From Thermoplasmatales archaeon (GTDB lineage: Archaea; Thermoplasmatota; JASEFT01; JAUWIS01): a DNA stretch of 23,584 nt. Numbering within the stretch: the first letter of the stretch is position 1; every line of letters begins with the position of its first letter. Location: positions 1 to 23,584 of the forward strand of contig JASEEW010000006.1 of the NCBI GenBank assembly GCA_030019485.1, in the 5' to 3' direction. Positions 6,607-13,900 of this stretch are shown here, piece after piece. Position numbers and translations under genes: made by a program. The notes beneath the pieces are model-generated. The model was not told the DNA's origin, did not search any database, and saw nothing but the letters and a program-made list of their open reading frames with translations.

Positions 6607-7005
6607 ATGAAAGGGATGCCTGGAAGGATGACAAGAGGACTGCCTGTCGGTGCTCGACTGGAATGTGCGGACAACACGGGCGCCAAGGTTGTTCAAATAG
6701 TCACAGTACCAAAATATCATGGAACCCACAGAAGATACCTTTCTGCGGGTGTAGGTGATCTGCTCATTGTTTCTGTTAAAAAGGGAGCACCTGAAATGAG
6801 ACGTCAGGTTTTGAATGCGGTGATTATCAGGCAGAAAAGACCGTTTAGAAGACCTGATGGTACAATGGTTTCTTTTGAGGATAATGCTGCTGTTATCACA
6901 ACACCAGAAGGTGAGGTTAAAGGCTCAGATATCAAAGGACCTGTTGCAAGAGAAGCGGCTGAAAGATGGCCGAGGATAGCAGCAATAGCAGCAACAATTG
7001 TGTAG
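6607..7005 (+). CDS. rpl14: Large-subunit ribosomal protein uL14
   Basis: 132 residues, full length for archaea. It forms an intersubunit bridge at the factor-binding side of the 50S. Seen: TRGLPVGARLECADNTGAK (about residues 9-27), the signature of the five-stranded barrel, a basic central strand, and IKGPVAREAAERWPRIAAI near the C-terminus. ATG 6607 follows GGGGTGA by three bases; both lie in or beside the right flank of element E3, so the duplication has supplied this gene with its translation start. The gene ends in TAGGTGA, which is the uL24 ribosome binding site. Confidence 0.95.
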   Translation: MKGMPGRMTRGLPVGARLECADNTGAKVVQIVTVPKYHGTHRRYLSAGVGDLLIVSVKKGAPEMRRQVLNAVIIRQKRPFRRPDGTMVSFEDNAAVITTPEGEVKGSDIKGPVAREAAERWPRIAAIAATIV

Positions 7006-7014
7006 GTGAAAAAA

Positions 7015-7878
7015 ATGTCAATCCAACCAAGAAAGCAGAGAAAAATGAGGTACAACGCACCAATCCACAGAAGAAGGAAAATGATTGCGTCACATTTGAC
7101 TGAGGAGCTGATGCTCAAGTACAATAAAAGGTCTGTCACTGTTAAAAAGGGTGACACCGTAAAAATTATCAGGGGCGGTCTTAAAGGTCATATTGGTAAG
7201 GTTGCATCTGTGGACCTTAAAAATATGAAAATCACAGTGGAAGGTGCGACTGTGGCAAAGGCGGATAAGAGCCAGGTTGCGAGGCCAATTGACCCATCAA
7301 ATGTTATTGTTACTCATCTTGATTTATCAGACTCATGGAGAAGCAAAAAAATAGGTGAAAGTAAAATCAAGAGGAAAAGGAAAATAAAAGAAAAAAAAGA
7401 AGAAATAAAAAAGGAAAAGGCTGAAAAAGGGGTTGAAGAAAAGAAAGGTGTTAAGAAGGAGGAAAAATCTGAAGAATTAAAAGAGAAGGTAGAAGAAGAG
7501 GAAATGAAAAAGGAAAAGGAAGAAAAAGTAGAAAAGAAAATAGAACCAGAAAGTGAAATAAAAGAGTCAAAGAAAACGGAATTAAAAAAAGAGGTTGAGG
7601 AAAAAGCGGAAGAAGAGGAAGTAGAGGAAAAGATAGAACCAGAAAAAGATGAAGCGAATGAAACAACAGAAATAAAAAAAGAGGTTAAAGAAAAAGGGGA
7701 AAAAGAAGAAGAGAAAAAAACGGTGAAGAAGGTGAAACAGGAAAAAAATGAAATGAAAGAGTTAAAGAAAGAAGAAACAAAAGAAAAAACTGAGGAAAAA
7801 GCAGGAAAAAAAGAAGAAACTAAAAAAAAGGTGATTGAGGAAAAAAAAGAGAGTGAAGAGTCAGAGGTGAAATCATGA
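7015..7878 (+). CDS. rpl24: Large-subunit ribosomal protein uL24 with a very long Lys/Glu tail
   Basis: 287 residues from ATG 7015, preferred over GTG 7006 because GGTGA lies six bases upstream. The ribosomal core occupies residues 1-118: N-terminal MSIQPRKQRKMRYNAPIHRR, the KOW motif at about 44-68 (KKGDTVKIIRGGLKGHIGKV), and the archaeal end VTHLDLSDSWR. uL24 is an assembly initiator near the tunnel exit. Archaeal uL24 is usually about 120 residues; here about 165 further residues are almost entirely Lys, Glu and scattered Val/Thr/Ser, predicted as highly charged helix or disorder. The underlying DNA is purine-rich on this strand. The stop overlaps eS4 (ATGA). Function of the tail is unknown. 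Confidence 0.93.
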   Translation: MSIQPRKQRKMRYNAPIHRRRKMIASHLTEELMLKYNKRSVTVKKGDTVKIIRGGLKGHIGKVASVDLKNMKITVEGATVAKADKSQVARPIDPSNVIVTHLDLSDSWRSKKIGESKIKRKRKIKEKKEEIKKEKAEKGVEEKKGVKKEEKSEELKEKVEEEEMKKEKEEKVEKKIEPESEIKESKKTELKKEVEEKAEEEEVEEKIEPEKDEANETTEIKKEVKEKGEKEEEKKTVKKVKQEKNEMKELKKEETKEKTEEKAGKKEETKKKVIEEKKESEESEVKS

Positions 7879-8579
7879 GCAGACATCTGAAAAGATTGGT
7901 GGCACCAAAATCATGGCCTATTCCAAGGAAAACATATGCATGGGTTGTTAAAAGCAGGCCTGGTCCCCATCCAACAGAAAGGGGTTTGCCGCTACTGATG
8001 ATAATAAGGGATATTTTGCATTATGCTGACACGGCAGTTGAAACAAAAAGAATAATCTCGTCAGGGGAAGTGTTTGTGGATGGAAAAATAGTGAAGGATT
8101 ACAAAAGACCTGTTGGTCTTATGGATGTTTTGTCAATACCGAAAACAAAGGAGCATTTCAGGGTTATGATTGATCCTAGGGGAAAAATCAGACTGTCAGC
8201 AGTCCCAGAGGATAATGCTAAATGGAAACTGGTAAGGGTTGAAAACAAGACAACATTAAAAGGTGGGAAAACACAGATAAATCTGCATGACGGCAGAAAC
8301 ATACTCACAGACGAAAAACACAGCCCTGGTGATACACTGAAGATTGAGCTGCCATCCCAGAAAATACTTGACAGCTATCCTCTTGCAAAAGGAAATAAAG
8401 CACTAATTATGGGAGGAAAACACGCAGGTGAGGTCGCAACAATAACAAATTATGAGGTTACAAAAAGCCCGAAACCAAACATTGTATATTTCGAAAAGTT
8501 TTCAACGATAAAAAAGCATGTTTTTGTCATAGGTGAAAAGAAATCTGAGGTTGTACTGCCGGAGGTGAGCGTAGTATGA
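7875..8579 (+). CDS. rps4e: Small-subunit ribosomal protein eS4
   Basis: 234 residues, typical for the archaeal/eukaryotic S4e family. Seen: N-terminal HLKRLVAPKSWPIPRK and WVVKSRPGPHPTERGLPL, the S4 RNA-binding domain at about residues 43-105 (IISSGEVFVDGKIVKDYKRP), the central domain, and a C-terminal KOW region (ALIMGGKHAGEVATI). It starts in the ATGA overlap with uL24, with GAGGTGA just upstream, and ends in an ATGA overlap with uL5. The uL24-eS4-uL5 order is specific to archaea. Confidence 0.95.
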   Translation: MSRHLKRLVAPKSWPIPRKTYAWVVKSRPGPHPTERGLPLLMIIRDILHYADTAVETKRIISSGEVFVDGKIVKDYKRPVGLMDVLSIPKTKEHFRVMIDPRGKIRLSAVPEDNAKWKLVRVENKTTLKGGKTQINLHDGRNILTDEKHSPGDTLKIELPSQKILDSYPLAKGNKALIMGGKHAGEVATITNYEVTKSPKPNIVYFEKFSTIKKHVFVIGEKKSEVVLPEVSVV

Positions 8580-9085
8580 ATGTTATGAGAAACCCCAGGA
8601 TTGAGAAGGTTGTTGTGAACATATGCGTGGGTGAGGGGGGTGAAAAACTCATCAAGGCAGAAAAGGTGCTGCAGCTGGTTACAGGCAGAAAATCTGTTAG
8701 AACTGTTTCAAAAACAATAAACAAGGACTGGGGCATAAAAAAAGGCATGCCCATTGGATGCAAAGTCACATTAAGGAATGAAAACGCTGAAAAATTTCTA
8801 AAAGATGCACTCTGGGTCAGGGATAATAAAATACCTGATTACTCCTTTGATGATAATGGAAACCTTTCATTTGGCATCCCTGATTACACAGATTTTCCAG
8901 GGATGAAATACGACCCAAAGATAGGGGTGATGGGGATGGATGTGTGTGTAACCATGGGCAGGGCCGGTGCCAGGGTGAAAAACAGGAAAAGATGCGCGCA
9001 TAAGATTCCCAGGAAACACAGAATGACTTATGAGGAAGCAACAACATTCATCAAAAACAGGTTTGGTATTGAGGTGATAGAATGA
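8576..9085 (+). CDS. rpl5: Large-subunit ribosomal protein uL5
   Basis: 169 residues, as usual in archaea. It binds 5S rRNA and contacts the P-site tRNA. Family marks: MRNPRIEKVVVNICVGEGGE at the N-terminus, KVLQLVTGRKSVRTVSKT, the WGIKKGMPIGCKVTLR strand and the C-terminal MGRAGARVKNRKRCAHKIP region followed by MTYEEATTFIKNRFGIEV. ATG 8576 is seven bases after GGAGGTGA and overlaps the eS4 stop; ATG 8585 is possible. Its stop lies in the left copy of the repeat flanking element E4. Originally its TGA overlapped the uS14 ATG (ATGA). Confidence 0.95.
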   Translation: MNVMRNPRIEKVVVNICVGEGGEKLIKAEKVLQLVTGRKSVRTVSKTINKDWGIKKGMPIGCKVTLRNENAEKFLKDALWVRDNKIPDYSFDDNGNLSFGIPDYTDFPGMKYDPKIGVMGMDVCVTMGRAGARVKNRKRCAHKIPRKHRMTYEEATTFIKNRFGIEVIE

Positions 9086-9087
9086 AA

Positions 9088-9239
9088 GTAGTCAGGGATC
9101 AGGGCAAACATCCCAGCTGTGTAGACACGCAAATTGCTACAACTCGTAAACTGGGAAGTTTGGGACTAGGGGCTAGGGAAAAAAGGACAAAGTGCCCCCT
9201 AGCCCCTAACTACTATCTACTAACTCCTACACATGGGGT
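9088..9239 (+). mobile_element. Inserted inverted-heptamer element E4, interrupted by a hairpin
   Basis: The flanks GGTGATAGAATGAAA (9073-9087) and GGTGATGGAATGAAA (9237-9251) match at 14 of 15; the last 12 (9076-9087, 9240-9251) differ at one base. The left copy holds the uL5 stop; the right copy and the bases just before it hold the uS14 ribosome binding site and start. Right arm: CCC plus four complementary heptamers at 9197-9227, then TACACATGGGG. Left arm: heptamers at 9088-9101, interrupted in the third after its GGG, resuming with ACTA at 9165-9168 and a fourth at 9169-9175, then GGG. Removing the 60-base interruption restores exactly four heptamers plus GGG and an element of about 92 bp, the same size as E2 and E5. 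Confidence 0.85.
9105..9164 (+). repeat. Hairpin sequence nested inside element E4
   Basis: A 60-base insertion in the third heptamer of the left arm of E4. Its ends are inverted repeats of 12 bases, CAAACATCCCAG (9105-9116) and CTGGGAAGTTTG (9151-9162), matching at 11 of 12. The GGG at its entry (9102-9104) recurs at its exit (9162-9164). Inside is a second short dyad, GTAG...GCAA A TTGCTAC (9121-9140). It resembles a tiny palindromic (MITE-like) element with no ORF. Family unknown; it does not look like a tRNA. Confidence 0.6.
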
Positions 9240-9245
9240 GATGGA

Positions 9246-9407
9246 ATGAAAAGGAAAGCCTCTGAAAGAAAAAAAAAATATGGCAGGATAGATGGGTGCG
9301 TAAGATGCGGGAGGAAAAGAGGCATTGTCAGAAGGTACAGGATGCATCTCTGCAGGCAGTGCTTCAGGGAAATAGCACCAGAATTAGGGTTCAAAAAATA
9401 TTCATAG
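9246..9407 (+). CDS. rps14: Small-subunit ribosomal protein uS14, zinc-binding type
   Basis: 53 residues, the standard length of archaeal uS14. Two CxxC pairs, CVRC (residues 18-21) and CRQC (36-39), form the zinc site in the head of the small subunit. The spacing and the motif RYRMHLCRQCFREIAPELGF are typical. The ATG at 9246 is preceded by GGGGTGATGGA, part of the repeat that flanks element E4, so the insertion regenerated the translation start. The gene ends with TAG followed at once by GTGATAAAAATG, giving uS8 its ribosome binding site (TAGGTGA). Confidence 0.95.
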   Translation: MKRKASERKKKYGRIDGCVRCGRKRGIVRRYRMHLCRQCFREIAPELGFKKYS

Positions 9408-9416
9408 GTGATAAAA

Positions 9417-9803
9417 ATGCAGCAGGATATACTTAATGATGCGCTCTCAGTAATCAAGAATGCGGGAAACGCGGGCAAGGCCGAATGCATGATTAAGGCA
9501 TCAAAACTTATCGGCAAAGTGCTCGGCGTTATGCAGGAAAAAGGCTACATCGCCTCCTTTGAATACATTAATGATGGAAGGGGTGGAAAATTTAACGTAA
9601 AACTTTCGGGAACAATAAACAACTGCGGTGTGATAAAACCAAGATTCTCAGTAAAAAGAAAGAATCTTGAAAAGTTTGAATCAAGATACCTGCCTGGGCA
9701 GGATTTTGGTGTTCTAATACTCACAACAACCCATGGTGTTGTCTCACATTCCAAGGCAAAGGAAATAGGAACAGGCGGGAAACTGCTTGCTTATGTGTAT
9801 TAG
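9417..9803 (+). CDS. rps8: Small-subunit ribosomal protein uS8
   Basis: 128 residues from ATG 9417; GTG 9408 overlaps the Shine-Dalgarno sequence itself and is unlikely. uS8 organises the central domain of 16S rRNA. Seen: ILNDALSVIKNAGNAGKAEC at the N-terminus, the KVLGVMQEKGYIASFEYI strand-turn-strand, PRFSVKR, and the C-terminal GVLILTTTHGVVSHSKAKEI leading to GGKLLAYVY. In nearly all archaea uL6 follows directly; here a 7.85-kb block of secreted-protein genes intervenes. Confidence 0.95.
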   Translation: MQQDILNDALSVIKNAGNAGKAECMIKASKLIGKVLGVMQEKGYIASFEYINDGRGGKFNVKLSGTINNCGVIKPRFSVKRKNLEKFESRYLPGQDFGVLILTTTHGVVSHSKAKEIGTGGKLLAYVY

Positions 9804-9812
9804 GGTGGATGA

Positions 9813-9866
9813 ATGATGAATATGAGTAAGAAAAGGAAAATGATGATAGGAGGGATGAAAATATGA
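9813..9866 (+). pseudogene. Truncated leader-peptide remnant
   Basis: A 17-codon frame (MMNMSKKRKMMIGGMKI) directly after uS8. Its KKRKMMIG segment matches the start of the large protease gene (NRKRKMMIG at 10934 onward), and the DNA in both places is nearly the same. The frame then jumps to GGGATGAAAATATGAG, the ribosome-binding and start region of the next gene. So it looks like the first codons of a third copy of the same export leader, cut off before its hydrophobic core. Its stop overlaps the next ATG (ATGA). Confidence 0.5.
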
Positions 9867-10399
9867 GTAAGAAAGGAAAGATACTGGTAGGGGTTGCTGT
9901 GGTTGTAATAATTATAACAAGCACAGTGTTCCTCTGTTGGAGGATGACTAACTGGAAAGTAGGAAATCGGCCTTTTGAATGGGAGATACAGATGAGTGCA
10001 GAGAATAACACAACTGGTTGGACAATTACTATAACAGATATTATAGAATATCGTGGTAGTACAATGTTGCATCATAATATAACAATACCACCAGAACAGA
10101 TAACTTATAGGCTTGATGGATACAGACCTGATGGTTCAAGAGGTCTTCTAGATCCACGCTCACCAGATGTTACCGGTGAAAAGCTTGTGTGGAAAAACAT
10201 AACAGAAATAAAGGGAGAGCCATCAATCCCCTATAATATCACTTGGAATGACAATGACCACAACGATTTACTCAGCGTTGGCGATATATTTTTTATAAGT
10301 GCTACAGGGGGAGCTGATGGCAAAGTTGAAAATGGATTTGGTTTTGGGCTAACTTATGGAGGGAGATGTAATTATCTCTATGTGAATTGGTTTGGTTAA
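9863..10399 (+). CDS. Small membrane-anchored secreted protein, unrecognised
   Basis: 178 residues. N-terminal MSKKGKILVGVAVVVIIITS, with the hydrophobic stretch running on to about residue 27, is a signal anchor or uncleaved signal peptide. The rest is predicted extracellular, with several Asn-x-Ser/Thr sites and beta-rich composition. Near residues 130-145 is WNDNDHNDLLSVGDIFFIS, an acidic calcium-loop-like motif followed by Ser-Val-Gly-Asp, common in archaeal surface proteins. No family is recognised. AGGAGGG lies about 10 bases before the start. Its leader DNA is clearly related to that of the protease gene at 10934. The next gene starts 23 bases after its stop, so it belongs to the same transcription unit. 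Confidence 0.75.
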   Translation: MSKKGKILVGVAVVVIIITSTVFLCWRMTNWKVGNRPFEWEIQMSAENNTTGWTITITDIIEYRGSTMLHHNITIPPEQITYRLDGYRPDGSRGLLDPRSPDVTGEKLVWKNITEIKGEPSIPYNITWNDNDHNDLLSVGDIFFISATGGADGKVENGFGFGLTYGGRCNYLYVNWFG

Positions 10400-10422
10400 T
10401 AAAATTAGGAGAGTGATAAAAA

Positions 10423-10920
10423 ATGAAAAAACAAAATCGTATGGAAAAAATTGTGCGAAGATTAGTAATAGTCTCTATAGTAGTGGTGTTATTCGGAACA
10501 TTAGTTCCACTACTAGGGAGCGCTGTTGAAGAGGGGAAGGTAGAAAACCAAGAAAATTATCTTGGAGTTGAAAACACAAGAATTGGGTTAAATAGAGTAG
10601 AAAATGTAAAATTCTCTAACGCAATCACTATCTCAAAATCCTGTGACATAACACCACCAGAGATCACAGATATTCAATGCATTCCAGCAAATCTAACCTA
10701 TGCCAGATGGATAAATATCACAGCAAATCTCACAGATGACATAGAGGTCAATGTTGTGAAATTAAACATTACACATTCAGAGCTGGGAACAGCGAACATC
10801 CCAATGAAAAACACACCAGGAACAAACATATATTACTCCAGCAGCACAGTTATTGCATCAGGCACTTGGTTGAAGGGAGACAAAAATATAATATGGAATG
10901 AGGCATATTTAGAGAAATAG
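10423..10920 (+). CDS. Secreted protein with one Ig-like domain
   Basis: 165 residues. A basic N-terminus (KKQNRMEKIVRR) precedes a hydrophobic helix at about residues 13-35, a likely Sec signal peptide. After a Glu/Asn-rich linker an Ig-like domain begins at about residue 75 (DITPPEITDIQCIPANLTYA, then ITANLTDDIEVN), the pattern of bacterial/archaeal Ig-like domains that open with T-P-P. The protein ends soon after, without the usual final strand or anchor, so it may be a shortened relative of a longer multidomain protein. AGGAG lies about 12 bases upstream. AGGAGG at its stop serves the next gene. Function unknown; a surface role alongside the protease is inferred from position. Confidence 0.72.
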   Translation: MKKQNRMEKIVRRLVIVSIVVVLFGTLVPLLGSAVEEGKVENQENYLGVENTRIGLNRVENVKFSNAITISKSCDITPPEITDIQCIPANLTYARWINITANLTDDIEVNVVKLNITHSELGTANIPMKNTPGTNIYYSSSTVIASGTWLKGDKNIIWNEAYLEK

Positions 10921-10933
10921 GAGGAATGAAAGT

Positions 10934-13900
10934 ATGAATAGAAAAAGAAAGATGATGATAGGGGTTGCGGTGGTTGTAGTAGGGATTTTGATAGGGAGCA
11001 TGTTTGTAGGTGATTTTTTAGATAAAGAAAAGTCTGAGACACCAAAAATGGGACCAGACATAGATTTAATAATATCTACCCCACCTAAACTTAATGAAAC
11101 CAGTAGATTACAGCTTATCATAAATGATCCGTATAACTTATCTGCTCCATTTGGCCTTATGGCAGTTATCTGGTTACCTCAAGGTTTCATTTGTGTTGAT
11201 GGTAACACTATATGGGCGGGAAACATCACAAATGTTACAGTGGGACAACCTCTTGTGCTAATTGATTGTACAATAAAAGCGGTAGAAACTGGGAACTGGA
11301 CAATTGGAGCAATATTCTATCCTCAAATGATTGAGAATCTTACATTTAATGCGTCTACCTTCTCCTTCGAGAACATCTCATATGTACATAGCTTTTTTGT
11401 AAAAAAGGCTTTTCTCACCTTATCTATATCCGAAGACTCAGCGGAAATTACTGATTATCAGAGCGGCCCCCCATTTGAAAAACATAGCCATAGGACTTCT
11501 GGTTCATCTGTAAGTATAAACCTATCCATTTCAAATGCACCACACATAAATCAAACAGCTAACATTATATGCACACTATTTTCACACACTGTTATACCAA
11601 ATACCAATGCTCAAATATTGTTACCAGAAGGATTTGCTCTTGTAGATGGTAATCTGTCATGGCAGGGAAATCTCACTCCAGAAGACAAAGTAGAACTTAA
11701 TGCTACTATAAAATCTGTCGAAAATGGCAACTGGGCTATTGAGGCCTATATGCAATATGATACACCCAACGGTAGTATAATTGGTGGGAGAGATTATCTT
11801 TATCTTACTGTGCTCAATGATTCTGCGTGGATGAATAACGGTCCACCATTTGATACAAGCGTATCTAAAAAAGCCATTTCTTTTAATTCTTCCGAAATAA
11901 ACTATACTGACATACAGCCTGTAAATCTGGGGGGCATTACAATAGATAACTCAAGTTACTATGATATAAGACCCATTCCCAACTCTACCTCCCATGAAAA
12001 TCAAACTTCATCCACTAAATATTCTGTTTCATCAAAAAATTCTAAATCCCCTGGCACAGTAAAAGTATATGGTTATATGCTTTATAAAAATATTCATACG
12101 CGAGACTCAGATGGTGATCCCATGCCAGAATCATGTCATCCGTATACAGATAATTACGATTCCGATACCGATCCTGATCCCAACGTTAGGCGAGCTATGA
12201 ATATATATCATAGGGGTGCAACATCTATAGGAGTGCACTTTAAGAAAATAGAAATAGAAAGCGGGTTTGACCATTTGTATGTTATGGATGGAAGCAATAA
12301 TATTGTATGGCAAAGTGAAACAGATTATGTTGGAAAAGTTACATACGAAGATTTAATGATAACCGTGTATGATAGTGTGGTAAGAATACGATTAAAAACA
12401 GATGATAGTGTCACATACTGGGGTTTCAAAGTTGATTACTATACTACCTTCCCCTTATATCTTCCTGCAAGAGGGGTTGAAGTACAGATATGGGATGATG
12501 AATATTTTATAGATATCTGGCTTGGAACAACACTCACAAATGAAAATGGATATTTTGAATGCACTGTTGCTAATGATGCAGAAACATGGCCTGATGGAGG
12601 CACAGCAGATATATATGTGCGTGCTCTTGCCAGATCCAGTGTTTTAGAAGTAGGTGATGGGACATGGGTATATGATTTTTATACTAAGACATATTGGGAT
12701 GTTTCTGATGGTACGTTGAATGTCGGCAGATGGTACTGTCCATCAAGTGAAAATGGTGCTTGGCAAATTTATGACACAATTCTATATGGTTTTAGTTACA
12801 TGTACAACGCACCATGGGGTGGTAACTCCTACAAGGTTCCAAAAGTTCCTGTAACATGGCCAGCCAGTACCACAGAATTTAACCCCACTTTAGAGTGGAT
12901 ATATATAAAAAGTGGGCATGCACAATGTGCAGACGTGGTTCTTCACGAATACGGGCACCACGTAATGTATAACATTTATGGTAACTGGCTACCATCAGCA
13001 GGCGGTACTCATCAGTGGGATAAATATGCATCGAGCAAAGAACGGGCATGGGCAGAGGGCTGGGCAGACTTCTTTTTCGCACCAGTTCAAATATGGTCAG
13101 GGCATGGGGACAGATTTTATGATGATTATTATCAGGGTTTTTATATTGACTTAGAGGCTGTTCCATGGTGGACTCAGACAGGTGATCAAAATGAAGGGTC
13201 TATAGCAGCAGCACTATACGATATCTATGACAGCGATGATGAATTTGATAACGTAAACGATGTCCCTGTATATGATACATTTGATGGTGGTTTTGGACTT
13301 ATATGGGATGTTATTCGTACTCAAACAGACAGTAAGTTTTCCGAGTTTTGGAGTGCATGGAAATCCAGATACAGTGGTGACACATATAAAATACATTATG
13401 CCAAGGTAGTAATGTATCGGAATAAAATAGACTACAATCTCAATGCCCCCACATGCACTGTTACAAATCTTGGCACAGGATGGTACAAGGGCACAATCAC
13501 GCTTTCTGCAACGGCATCAGACACAGATAGTGAGGACACATCATACTTGCAAGTAGAGTTTCAGTATTCTACAGATCATACTAACTGGATACTTATAGGT
13601 ATAGGCACAACTTCGCATGGTGTATCGAACATAATCTGGGACGCAAGCAGGATAACAGATGACTCTGTTTGGGTTAGGGCAAGAGCTTTTGATGGTATGG
13701 AATACTCCAGTTGGGATGAATGTAATTCCTCATTCAAAGTGGATAACACAGCACCAACAAGTAATGTAAATACAATTTCACCATACTGGCAAAATACTTC
13801 ACCGCTAACAATCACTGCAACCGCCTCTGATGCAACTAGCGGAGTAAAAAATGTAACTCTATGGTATAGATATTCAACAGATAATACGACTTGGGGTGGC

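Noticed and set aside
6347..6610. An 87-codon open frame across the uS17/uL14 gap.
   Set aside because: It starts inside uS17 in another frame and translates the heptamer arms of E3 into periodic peptide; there is no family match and no ribosome binding site.
7314..7886. A long minus-strand open frame rich in Ser and Phe.
   Set aside because: It is the complement of the Lys/Glu-rich tail of uL24; GAA/AAA codons give TTC/TTT in reverse. The same applies to the minus-strand frames opposite the uS3, eL32 and uS5 tails.
9105..9164. tRNA or other structured RNA gene in the uL5/uS14 gap.
   Set aside because: Sixty bases with one terminal and one small internal dyad do not make a cloverleaf, and there is no TTCGA-type T-loop or CCA-end stem.
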